NCBI GenBank assembly: GCA_938023075.1
Contig: CALHDG010000233.1
Location: forward strand, 1 to 37,475
Direction: 5' to 3'
Source of the DNA: an uncultured Chitinophagales bacterium
GTDB lineage: Bacteria; Bacteroidota; Bacteroidia; Chitinophagales; JAHDHT01
Length of the DNA: 37,475 nucleotides
The position numbers and the translations under genes were made by a program. The first letter of the stretch is position 1, and the number at the start of each line of letters is the position of its first letter. Shown piece by piece: positions 1 to 7,750 of this stretch. The notes under the pieces are model-generated. The model did no database searches, was not told the DNA's origin, and saw only the letters and a list, made by a program, of their open reading frames with translations.

Positions 1-39
1 ATGGAAAAATTCGTCATTCAAAATTGGGTGTTCGGTGTT

Positions 40-87
40 CGATATTCGATATTTATTGGATGACCATTTAATGAACAACGAATATCG
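40..87. repeat. Short intergenic inverted repeat
   Basis: CGATATTCG at 40-48 is the exact reverse complement of CGAATATCG at 79-87, and the flanking TTCG/CGAA-rich sequence extends the pairing imperfectly. No gene lies in 1-394; this repeat and the structured element at 160-285 are what the stretch holds. Bacteroidota genomes often carry TTCGATATTCG-type intergenic filler, so this is probably a repetitive spacer and not a regulator. Confidence 0.4.
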
Positions 88-159
88 ATTAACGAATAAT
101 GAATGTTGAATTATTTTTAATGTATAAATAAATAACATTCAGTATGCCGAAAGACACTT

Positions 160-285
160 AGATAGAATTGCAGTGGTTATGCTATTTTGCGGTGGGCATT
201 GAAGCGGTGGCAATAGCATTTGAACGGAAAGCGGGGAGCGCCTTGGATGGAAAACCTAATGGTTCGCTTCAAAAAAAATTAAACG
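160..285 (+). repeat. Structured intergenic element, copy E (core plus right arm)
   Basis: Degenerate copy of the repeated element seen complete at 32451-32698. The core hairpin arms are ATGCTATT (179-186) and AATAGCAT (212-219), followed by the conserved GAACGGAAAGCGGGG stretch (222-236) and then the arm motif GGTTCGCTTC before an A-run. The 5' side has lost the usual AGCCCCGAT (here ATAGAATTGCAG), and no terminal inverted repeats remain. Relative to the other copies the inner stem differs by paired changes, so folding is kept. Confidence 0.65.
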
Positions 286-394
286 TATATAAAAACCCAA
301 CCAATATATACATCATTTGAGCGACTTGCTTATTTAAAAGCTAATATATTATTGCTGGTTGGGTTCAATAAGTTACTTTAATACGACGACTTTG

Positions 395-1144
395 CTAAGC
401 ACCAACTCTTGCAAGGTACTTGGCTACGTCTCTACCTTCTATACTGGTTGGGTATTCTTCTTTAATAATTTCGTAATGTTCTTTGGCTCCTTCGGCATCG
501 CCGTTTTGCTCTTTGGCAACGCCTGCCCTAAAATGATACATCGGTGCAGTTACCTTATTATCACTATTGGCTGCCGCTTTTTCGTAAAAGCTAATACCCT
601 CCGAAGTATTGCCCAATTGCATATGAGCATCGCCAATGCCGCCAAGCGCCATAGAACTAATGACCATATCGTTACCCTTAAAACTGCTTAAATAATCAAT
701 GGCTTCTTCGTAATTACCGAGTTGCAAATAACACGCACCAGCATAATAATTAGCCAAGTTACCCATTTTGGTGCTTCCATAATTGCTAATAATATCTAAA
801 AAACCGTCATTTACGCCATCGCCATTTAGGGCTTTATCAAACTCATCTTTTTCAAAATAATTTTGAGCAAAATAAGCACTTTCAACCGAAGCGGCTGTGC
901 GTGGCGGCACATATAAATTGTTATACGCCCAAAAGCCAATAACGCCTAATAATATGAAGCCTAACACTCCAAAAATAGGAAACTTGTATTTGTTTAAAAA
1001 ATCTTCGGCTTTGTTATATCCTTCTTGCACATCAATTTCCTGATCAAAAATAGTTCCGGCATCTGTGCGGCTATCGTTGCCAAAAGCACCTTTGGTTTGG
1101 CTGGTTTGTACCCCTTGGTCTTTTATTCTTTTTTTCTTTGCCAT
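395..1144 (-). CDS. Membrane-anchored tetratricopeptide repeat protein
   Basis: A 249-residue protein with a charged cytoplasmic N-terminus, one membrane segment at about residues 56-76 (PIFGVLGFILLGVIGFWAY) and a C-terminal region of TPR-like helices, with motifs such as YYAGACYLQLGNYEEAIDYL and a following repeat GDAHMQLGNTSEGISFYEKAA. The layout (short tail, one TM helix, exposed TPRs) is like YfgM-type proteins that act with membrane or periplasmic chaperones, but that role is inference. It lies 24 bp downstream of pdhA on the same strand and is probably co-transcribed with it. Start ATG at 1144 is clear. Function is unproven; the TPR assignment is fairly sure. Confidence 0.8.
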   Translation of the reverse strand: MAKKKRIKDQGVQTSQTKGAFGNDSRTDAGTIFDQEIDVQEGYNKAEDFLNKYKFPIFGVLGFILLGVIGFWAYNNLYVPPRTAASVESAYFAQNYFEKDEFDKALNGDGVNDGFLDIISNYGSTKMGNLANYYAGACYLQLGNYEEAIDYLSSFKGNDMVISSMALGGIGDAHMQLGNTSEGISFYEKAAANSDNKVTAPMYHFRAGVAKEQNGDAEGAKEHYEIIKEEYPTSIEGRDVAKYLARVGA

Positions 1145-1168
1145 TTTTTTATGTATACTAAAAATATG

Positions 1169-2161
1169 TTATGAGAGATAAGGGTAATTTTGCTGATAGT
1201 AAACATCTTTATACAACTCTGCATCATCTGGAAAAGGAGAATTTTCTGCAAATGTTACACATTCGTCTACTTGTTGTTTTACCCTTGTATTAATTTCTTT
1301 TATTTGTTCTTCGGTAGCGTATTTTTTCTTTTTAATATCGTCTAAAACCTGTTCTATCGGATCTAATTTTTTGTATGATTCTACCTCTTCTTTAGTCCGG
1401 TATTTTTGTGGGTCAGACATAGAGTGTCCTTTGTACCGGTAGGTTCTTATTTCAAGAAAAGTAGGTCCTTTACCTTTACGAGCACGGTCGGCAGCCGTTT
1501 CAATGGCTTTATGTACCGCCATCGGATGCATACCGTCAACGGCTTCGCTTGGCATTTCGTAGCCGAGACCCAATTTCCAAATTTCTTCAACATTGGTCGT
1601 TCGTTCAACGGAAGTACCCATGGCATAACCATTGTTTTCTACTATAAAAATAACGGGCAGTTTCCAAGTCATTGCCATATTAAAGGTTTCGTGTAAAGCG
1701 CCTTGACGGGCAGCACCATCTCCAAAAAGGGTTACACAAACATTGTCGGTTCCTTTATATTTTTCGGCAAAACCAATACCGGCACCCATCGGAATTTGTG
1801 CGCCCACTATACCATGTCCACCAAAAAAATAATTTTCTTTAGAGAAAAAATGCATAGAACCACCTTTACCCTTACTGCTACCGGTTGCTTTACCATATAA
1901 TTCAGCCATGCATTCATTAGGCGTCATACCTCTTGCTAAGCCGAGACCATGGTCGCGATAAGCCGTTATAATAGGGTCTTCTTTTCGAGTTGCCGAAACA
2001 ATGCCTGCCGAAACGGCTTCCTGACCTATATATAAGTGACAAAACCCGCGTATTTTCTGCTGACCATATAACATTCCTGCCCGTTCTTCGAAACGGCGTT
2101 GCAAAAGCATGCTTTCATACCATGTTAAATAGGTTTGTTTTGTTACCTTTATCTTTGCCAC
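1169..2161 (-). CDS. pdhA: Pyruvate dehydrogenase E1 component, alpha subunit
   Basis: A 330-residue thiamine-diphosphate-dependent E1 alpha subunit, the usual length for the alpha/beta heterotetramer type. It decarboxylates pyruvate and passes the acetyl group to the E2 lipoyl domain. Visible motifs: the ThDP/Mg-binding GDG at 147-149 with NN at 176-177, the GHGIVGAQIPMGAG region at 116-129, and the YKGHSMSDP loop at 243-251 that carries the regulated serine region in this family. The beta subunit is not adjacent; a separate pdhB or a pdhB fusion elsewhere is expected. It is divergent from recF with only about 40 bp between the starts, so the two promoters must overlap, and it is followed by the TPR gene. 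A branched-chain 2-oxoacid E1 alpha is less likely given the length and loop sequence. Confidence 0.93.
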   Translation of the reverse strand: MAKIKVTKQTYLTWYESMLLQRRFEERAGMLYGQQKIRGFCHLYIGQEAVSAGIVSATRKEDPIITAYRDHGLGLARGMTPNECMAELYGKATGSSKGKGGSMHFFSKENYFFGGHGIVGAQIPMGAGIGFAEKYKGTDNVCVTLFGDGAARQGALHETFNMAMTWKLPVIFIVENNGYAMGTSVERTTNVEEIWKLGLGYEMPSEAVDGMHPMAVHKAIETAADRARKGKGPTFLEIRTYRYKGHSMSDPQKYRTKEEVESYKKLDPIEQVLDDIKKKKYATEEQIKEINTRVKQQVDECVTFAENSPFPDDAELYKDVYYQQNYPYLS

Positions 2162-2202
2162 GTAAAAATTTTGGCGAAGATACGGAAATTTGAACTTTAT
2201 TG

Positions 2203-3306
2203 ATGCATTTAACCCTCTCGAATTTTAAAGCCCTGCAATTCAAAAATTTGGAAAATGTATCTTTACATTTTTCCAATCGCTTTAATTGTTTTACCGGCAA
2301 TAATGGGGCGGGCAAAACTAACTTGTTAGATGCGCTGTATTATCTCTCTATCTGCAAAAGTAATTTTAATGTAAAAGATGCGGAATTGATCCTTCATCAA
2401 CGTGATTTTTTTCGCTTGGAAGCTTCTTATATTAATGATAACAATACATTTGAGGTGACGATGGCTTATCATAAAAATCAGCAAAAAAAGATACAAACTA
2501 ACGGACAAGTTTTAAACCGCTTGCAAGACCATATTGGGCAATTTCCCGTTTTGTTGATTACACCTGATGATATTGCCTTGATAAAGGGTTATAGTAACGA
2601 CCGAAGAAAAGCCATAGATAAGGTGCTTTGCCAAACCAACCCAACCTATCTACAACAATTAAGTACTTATCAAAAGGTTTTACAACAGCGCAACCATCAT
2701 TTAAAAACCTGTAAACGTCAACCTGATTTTACTTTATTAGATGCCTATACGCAACAATTAATTCCGGCTGCACAGTTTGTATTTGAAAGCCGTCAACAGT
2801 TTTTGAACGATTTAAGTCCCATTTTCAAAACAATGTACCAAGCCATTTCTATGGGCAATGAAGCAGCTACTTATCACTACTTTTCTAATTTATTTGAAGA
2901 CAGCTATGAGCAACTGCTAAAAAATGCCCAATTAGATGATATTTATGCTCAGCGAACCACCGTTGGTATTCATAAAGATGATGTACATTTTTTAATTAAT
3001 GAGCAGCCCGCAAAACAGTATGGTTCGCAAGGACAGCAGAAGAATTACTTGATTGCTTTTCAATTGGCTTGTTCGCAATATATGTTTCAGCAAAGCCACA
3101 AAGCACCTTTACTTTTGTTAGATGATGTTTTCGATAAATTAGATTCGAACCGGGTTGCTGCTTTGTTAAACCTATTACAACAAGCTCCTTTTGGGCAAGT
3201 TTTTATTACTGATACTGAAATGAGTAGAATGCAACTTATTTTAAATGCCCTTGAAGTAGAGAAGAAGTTTTTTCGGGTTAGTGAAGGCGTGGTTGAGGAG
3301 TTTTAG
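2203..3306 (+). CDS. recF: DNA replication and repair protein RecF
   Basis: SMC-like ABC ATPase that, with RecO and RecR, loads RecA at single-strand gaps. The 367-residue protein has the expected N-terminal NFKAL start, Walker A GNNGAGKT at 32-39, the ABC signature area YGSQGQQKN from about 273, and Walker B LLLLDD at 303-308 followed by VFDKLD. ATG at 2203 is chosen over the in-frame TTG one codon earlier because family members begin directly before the TLSNFKAL segment. It is not in a dnaA-dnaN-recF cluster but alone and divergent from pdhA, as is common in Bacteroidota. Confidence 0.96.
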   Translation: MHLTLSNFKALQFKNLENVSLHFSNRFNCFTGNNGAGKTNLLDALYYLSICKSNFNVKDAELILHQRDFFRLEASYINDNNTFEVTMAYHKNQQKKIQTNGQVLNRLQDHIGQFPVLLITPDDIALIKGYSNDRRKAIDKVLCQTNPTYLQQLSTYQKVLQQRNHHLKTCKRQPDFTLLDAYTQQLIPAAQFVFESRQQFLNDLSPIFKTMYQAISMGNEAATYHYFSNLFEDSYEQLLKNAQLDDIYAQRTTVGIHKDDVHFLINEQPAKQYGSQGQQKNYLIAFQLACSQYMFQQSHKAPLLLLDDVFDKLDSNRVAALLNLLQQAPFGQVFITDTEMSRMQLILNALEVEKKFFRVSEGVVEEF

Positions 3307-3320
3307 GATTGGGCTTCTTC

Positions 3321-3418
3321 ATGGTAAATTTTGTGGCTTGATTTTTTGTTAAAACACCTTTACTCAAATAGAGTTGAGTGTGGATTGTTTAGGTATTAGC
3401 AGAAAATAAATTTACCAT
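3321..3418. repeat. Intergenic inverted repeat downstream of recF
   Basis: ATGGTAAATTT at 3321-3331 is repeated in inverse as AAATTTACCAT at 3408-3418, with a small hairpin ACTCAA/TTGAGT between them. The right end (AGAAAATAAATTTACC) resembles the ends of the element at 6785-6919. It may be a decayed small insertion; no gene is seen in 3307-3560. Confidence 0.35.
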
Positions 3419-3560
3419 TTATGATAAGGTATTTTTTTTGATATACCATTATTTAGGTCTCAACAATTGCGACCTCTACGTTTTGGAAAAACAAGCATAA
3501 ACCCATAAATACATAAATTATCAATTTAGTTAATTAAAATCTCTTACCTTTATCTTATCT

Positions 3561-4391
3561 ATGATCATTTTACAATCATACCCATTAAGGCAATTAATTA
3601 CGTGGGTTTTAATGGCACTCGTATTTATTGGTAGTGGCTGCACTACTAATTATTATTATTCGCCAGGTGCACAACATAATTTGCGCTTATACAAAGCAAA
3701 GCAAGCCAAAGGGGAAGCAGGTATTTTTAGAAGTGCCGGTACAACAGGTTTTGTAACGCAAGCAGCTTACAGCCCCTATAAACATATTGGTTTACAGGCT
3801 AATTACTTCAATTCAACCTCTTCTCCAACCGACCGTTTAAAAATGCAAGAAGGCAACGTAGCTATAGGAACCTACTATTTACAAAAATTGAAAAGCAGTC
3901 AAGATGACAAAACCTATCTTTTTGAACCGGGTTTTTTATTTGATTTGTATGCCGGCATAGGTATTGGGCAAAATAAAAACCAAATAACCGATTTTTTTTC
4001 GGCAGCAGGTACCACCGGGGTAGCCCACTCTACATTTTATTATCATACATATTACATTCAAGCAGGTGCTCATTTTCAATCATTTAAAGCAGTGGCTATT
4101 GGCTATACTTTTCGGTTTTTTTATTTAGATTATAAAAAGGTTTCTGCCTATGGAAGTATTTCCGAAAACTTTTTCAATCAATTAAACGTGATTCAATCTA
4201 ACGATCCTTTTTTTATGAGAGAAAATTCATTTAAGCTATCTATAGGAAGAGAAAAGATCAACTACTACGTAAGCGCCAATTTTTTATCGTCCGGTAGCCT
4301 ATTTGATGTGGTTTTTTCCAGAAGCTCTTTCCAATCGGGCATGGAAATTAATATTAGTGAATTGTTTAGGAAGAAAAATAGCTTAGAGTAA
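3561..4391 (+). CDS. Putative lipoprotein, beta-strand-rich outer-membrane type
   Basis: A 276-residue unrecognised protein. Its N-terminus is a lipoprotein signal: a hydrophobic segment (about 11-24) ending FIGSGC with the acylation Cys at 27, then TTNYYYSP. The rest alternates aromatic and polar residues in strands, for example HIGLQANYFNS, YYIQAGAHFQSFKAVAIGYTFRFFYLDY and FKLSIGREKINYYVSANF, the pattern of Bacteroidota outer-membrane beta-barrel or barrel-like proteins. A TACCTTTA box lies about 20 bp upstream of the ATG and may be the -7 element, similar to that before the gene at 34494. No catalytic motif is visible. It stands alone between recF and the dehydrogenase gene. Confidence 0.7.
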   Translation: MIILQSYPLRQLITWVLMALVFIGSGCTTNYYYSPGAQHNLRLYKAKQAKGEAGIFRSAGTTGFVTQAAYSPYKHIGLQANYFNSTSSPTDRLKMQEGNVAIGTYYLQKLKSSQDDKTYLFEPGFLFDLYAGIGIGQNKNQITDFFSAAGTTGVAHSTFYYHTYYIQAGAHFQSFKAVAIGYTFRFFYLDYKKVSAYGSISENFFNQLNVIQSNDPFFMRENSFKLSIGREKINYYVSANFLSSGSLFDVVFSRSSFQSGMEINISELFRKKNSLE

Positions 4392-4437
4392 ACTTGATTT
4401 CTTGAAATTTATTTTTTTGTTGTAAACTTGCAGTACT

Positions 4438-5667
4438 ATGCAAAAAATAAAAATAGGCATTATTAAAGAGGGTAAAACACCACCGGATACAAGAGTAGTT
4501 TTAAGCCCAAAACAATGTGCGATGCTTATGCAACAGTTTCCGCAAATTGACATGTGTGTGCAAGCATCGCCCAACCGTTGTTTTACCAATGAAGAATATG
4601 TTAAAGAAGGCATAACCATAACAGAACAAGTAAATGATTGTGATGTTTTACTGGGTGTGAAAGAAGTGCCCATAACCGAACTAATTGACAACAAAACCTA
4701 TTTTTTCTTTTCTCATACCATCAAAAAACAACCGTATAATCAAAAATTATTGCAAGCTGTAGTTCAAAAAAACATTCGTTTAATTGATTACGAATGTTTG
4801 GTAAATGAACAGGGAGAACGGATTATTGCCTTTGGACATTGGGCGGGCGTGGTTGGTGCGCATAATGCCTTATGGACTTGGGGTAAAAAATTTGATCAAT
4901 TTAGTTTACCAAGAGCGATAGAAGTGAATGCTTTAAAAGATTTGAAAGATATTTACCAAACAATCGATTTTCCACCTATTAACATTGCAGTTACCGGTGG
5001 TGGAAGAGTGGCTAATGGGGTTTTTGAAATTTTAGAGGCTGCGGGAATACAAAAAGTTGCAGATGAAGCTGTGATCGACCAAACTTTTAATCATCCGGTT
5101 TATATACAATTAGATACGGAAGAGTTGTTTGCCAGAAAAAAAGATAATGGATATGATCAAACAGAATTTTATGCCGATCCAACAGGCTATAAAAGTATTA
5201 TTCATCCGTATTTACCTTATATCGATTTGTTTATTAATGCGATTTACTGGAATCCGAAAGCACCAAAATTTTGGAGCTTGGAAGCTATGCAACAGCCCGA
5301 TTTTGGCATCAAAGTAATTGCAGATATTACTTGTGATATTGCTCCGGAGGCTTCAATACCATCCACTTTAAAAGCCTCTACTATTGTTGAGCCTGTTTAT
5401 GGTTTTGATGTGAAAACTCATCAAGAAACTGAAGCCTTTAAAAGTGATACGATTGAGGTAATGGCAATTGACAATTTGCCGAATGAACTGCCAAGAGATG
5501 CTTCTGAAAACTTTGGTTCGATGTTTTTAGAGGAAGTGTTACCTGAATTAGTTAAGCCAGAAAAAAGCACTATGTTATATAAAGCCAGCATTACTCAGCA
5601 AGGCAATTTAAACCAACCTTTTGAATATTTGAGAGATTATTTAGAGGAAGGTTCGCTGACTGTCTAA
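4438..5667 (+). CDS. Saccharopine/alanine dehydrogenase-like NAD(P)-dependent oxidoreductase
   Basis: A 409-residue protein with the AlaDH/PNT fold. The N-terminal half begins KIGIIKEGKTPPDTRVVLSP, as in alanine dehydrogenase and lysine-ketoglutarate reductase. FFSHTIKKQPYN (90-101) matches the family motif around the substrate site, and the Rossmann glycine stretch VTGGGRVANG is at 185-194. In Bacteroidota such genes are often labelled saccharopine dehydrogenase (lysine-forming) or simply NAD(P)-dependent oxidoreductase. The substrate cannot be read from sequence; the FSHT.KKQ motif favours the saccharopine-type branch over plain alanine dehydrogenase. A TAAACTTG box just upstream, with a TTG about 18 bp further up, is a plausible promoter. 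Its 3' end overlaps the convergent next gene by 27 bp. Confidence 0.82.
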   Translation: MQKIKIGIIKEGKTPPDTRVVLSPKQCAMLMQQFPQIDMCVQASPNRCFTNEEYVKEGITITEQVNDCDVLLGVKEVPITELIDNKTYFFFSHTIKKQPYNQKLLQAVVQKNIRLIDYECLVNEQGERIIAFGHWAGVVGAHNALWTWGKKFDQFSLPRAIEVNALKDLKDIYQTIDFPPINIAVTGGGRVANGVFEILEAAGIQKVADEAVIDQTFNHPVYIQLDTEELFARKKDNGYDQTEFYADPTGYKSIIHPYLPYIDLFINAIYWNPKAPKFWSLEAMQQPDFGIKVIADITCDIAPEASIPSTLKASTIVEPVYGFDVKTHQETEAFKSDTIEVMAIDNLPNELPRDASENFGSMFLEEVLPELVKPEKSTMLYKASITQQGNLNQPFEYLRDYLEEGSLTV

Positions 5668-6270
5668 AATTCCTGTTCGGTTTTTTTCAGTTTCCCAACC
5701 ATAAATTAAATAATAAAGCCATGCAGCGTATTCATACAACATAGCTTTTAGCCTGCCTAAAAAACCAAATTTTTTAGGATAGTGTACTGCTTTCATTTGT
5801 ATGTTGTTGGCATACGGTTTAAAAACATAACTTGCCCTTAAGGTATGATAAGATGAGGTGACCAATATGAGATTATTGGCTTGAAGGCTTTGAATAATGT
5901 GCTTGCTATAAAAAGCATTTTGGATGGTATTGATAGATTGGGTTTCGGTTAATATATCAGCTTCTGGTACATTTTTGGTTTGTGCATATTGTTTCATTAT
6001 TTCGGCTTCTACAAAATGGTTTGCAACCGCTCCACCGGTAAATAGAATTTTATTGGCTAAGCCGTTTTTATACAGATTAATGCCTTCCTCAACCCGGCTT
6101 TTTTGTGTTGGGCTTATGCTACCATCATTATTTACCGGATAGCCAAATACTATAATTAAATCTGCTGGTTTTAAGGCAGAGGTATTTACCGTAAAAACAG
6201 CATCTGAAATTAAAAACCAAATAACAGGGATGAACAGTAACAAAACCGCTTTTCGCAATCCCTTCTGCAT
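5641..6270 (-). CDS. YdcF/SanA-like DUF218 membrane protein
   Basis: A 209-residue protein with one N-terminal membrane segment (about 8-24) and a DUF218 domain: ADLIIVFGYPV at 36-46, the RVEEGINLY helix, FTGG at 77-80, EAEIMKQYA, the ETQSINTIQNA segment (109-119) and LVTSSYHTLRASYVF at 136-150. SanA and YdcF relatives act in envelope integrity or vancomycin sensitivity, and the biochemical activity is unsettled. It converges with the dehydrogenase gene, the two coding regions sharing 5641-5667. It lies 9 bp downstream of the 131-residue hypothetical gene on the same strand, so the pair is probably one transcript. Confidence 0.85.
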   Translation of the reverse strand: MQKGLRKAVLLLFIPVIWFLISDAVFTVNTSALKPADLIIVFGYPVNNDGSISPTQKSRVEEGINLYKNGLANKILFTGGAVANHFVEAEIMKQYAQTKNVPEADILTETQSINTIQNAFYSKHIIQSLQANNLILVTSSYHTLRASYVFKPYANNIQMKAVHYPKKFGFLGRLKAMLYEYAAWLYYLIYGWETEKNRTGILDSQRTFL

Positions 6271-6279
6271 ATTTAAAAA

Positions 6280-6675
6280 TTATTTTTGACCAGAAGCTTT
6301 AAACATATCCCGTATCTCCGATAATTCTTCCCGGTTTAAATGATGGTCAGCCTTTTTCATCAATTCCATCATATATACAAACTCTTCTACTTCGGTGGCG
6401 GGTTCTCCACTTTCTACTACCGGTATCGGTTCTCCATTTTCGTCAATTTCTTCTTCAACCTTAGAAAGCATTTTGATCTTATAACCACCGGTTTTTTCAA
6501 TATGTTGATACGACATACGCAACAGCTTGGTTACCAACGGATCTTTAATCACGTCTTTAAAGTAGGGTCGCAACTCTTTCAGCAAACTAATCAATTGCGG
6601 TGTTAAACCATTGGTATTGGCTTCTTGAATGATATCGTCAATATTTATCATACTGGTTGTACTTTTTGAATCCAT
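6280..6675 (-). CDS. Hypothetical cytoplasmic protein, 131 residues
   Basis: I do not recognise this family. The protein is acidic and helical, with no signal peptide or membrane segment. The N-terminal half (IDDIIQEAN, LTPQLISLLKELRPYFKDVIKDPLVTKLLRMSYQHIEK) looks like a compact helical domain. A Glu-rich, Pro-containing linker follows at about 73-92 (EEEIDENGEPIPVVESGEP), then a final helix pair ending in a Lys-rich tail. It is the first gene of a likely two-gene unit with the DUF218 protein. Base composition matches the neighbours, which supports a real native gene. Confidence 0.65.
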   Translation of the reverse strand: MDSKSTTSMINIDDIIQEANTNGLTPQLISLLKELRPYFKDVIKDPLVTKLLRMSYQHIEKTGGYKIKMLSKVEEEIDENGEPIPVVESGEPATEVEEFVYMMELMKKADHHLNREELSEIRDMFKASGQK

Positions 6676-6784
6676 TAATGCATTTTAACGCAAATTTCAT
6701 AAAATTAGTTTAGTATCAATAAATTAGGCTCATATTTATTATTCAAATTATAATTTTTGATTGTTTTTTATAAGTAATGCTACA

Positions 6785-6919
6785 AAAATAAATCTACATT
6801 TCTGTCTTTGCCATTTTTGGATATACTTTGTTGAAAAGCCTCGTCTTAGCACCACTATGCCTTCGTTTTTCTCCTCGTCTATCAAAAAATTGCTTTGACA
6901 TAAAAAGTAGATTTATTTT
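6785..6919. mobile_element. Small MITE-like element with terminal inverted repeats
   Basis: AAAATAAATCTAC (6785-6797) is perfectly inverted at GTAGATTTATTTT (6907-6919), and similarity continues imperfectly inward for roughly 20 more bases on both sides (TGTCTTTGCCATTTTT against TGTCAAAGCAATTTTT). The 135-bp unit has no coding potential. Clear flanking target duplications were not found. It fills most of the 345-bp gap 6676-7020; the rest is AT-rich with no visible gene. Confidence 0.5.
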
Positions 6920-7020
6920 CTCCGCATTCCTAAGTTTGGATGCATTTAGATTTTTCTACCAACCATATGCAAACTAAATAGTGTCTTTATAACTATTGAA
7001 CAATTGAACAAAAAGAGAAC

Positions 7021-7488
7021 ATGAAAAAGATCATATTTATAATAGTTGTGTGTTGTAGCCTTATAGCCTGCTCGAAAGAAACAACAAAAGTTGACAAACC
7101 TATTGAAGGTGAAACTTTACATAACGAAATTATACTGAGTTTTAATGAAACCAAAACTATTGGTTCAGAAAATATGTCAATTAAATTTACTGGAATTAGT
7201 CCTGATAGCCGTTGTCCTTCCGGACCTATTGTTTGTTTTTGGGGTGGAGAAGTAATGGCGACTTTGGAAATTACAATTAACTCTGAAACAGAAATAGCTA
7301 CCTTAAAGGCACCAGGTGGTTGTTTTCATGAAGATTATGAAAGTAATGGTCCTTGCCCGGGTGAAGAAAAAGCGATAATGGATTATCAGTTTAAATTGAT
7401 TGGCATTGATCCTTATCCCGATGGCACAAACAATAATGGCAATATTGAAGAGGAGGATTACACGGTAACATTTATGGTTACCAAATAG
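7021..7488 (+). CDS. Small lipoprotein with DSRCP/CFWGG-type domain
   Basis: A 155-residue lipoprotein: the signal peptide MKKIIFIIVVCCSLIAC gives acylation at Cys17. The mature part has the segment SPDSRCPSGPIVCFWGGEVMATLEI, which matches a pattern (DSRCP...C.W.G) recurrent in small Bacteroidota lipoproteins of unknown function. Four Cys residues in the mature domain (two in that segment, two in GGCFHEDYESNGPCPGE) could form disulfides. It stands alone and no operon partner is evident. The 262 bp after it hold only a scrap (7627-7648) resembling the arm of the repeated structured element. Confidence 0.75.
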   Translation: MKKIIFIIVVCCSLIACSKETTKVDKPIEGETLHNEIILSFNETKTIGSENMSIKFTGISPDSRCPSGPIVCFWGGEVMATLEITINSETEIATLKAPGGCFHEDYESNGPCPGEEKAIMDYQFKLIGIDPYPDGTNNNGNIEEEDYTVTFMVTK

Positions 7489-7750
7489 ATTGAGAATAAT
7501 TGTTGAAGGCGATATCTTTAAAGGAAGTTGCCATCTCTAACAGAAAAAATGGAGGCACTCGAAAAAAGGAAAGTTCAACCCCTTTGATAAATTAATAAAT
7601 AAAGCAACCTTCAAAAAATACTGATATTACGAAGAACCGAAGTTTTAGGCTTATATGTTGTGATAAAAATTTCGTCTTCCCATTTTCTTTTTATTGAACT
7701 TAATTTCTATTTAGCTTTTAAACACTTGTTGGCGTAATTTTATTTGCTGC

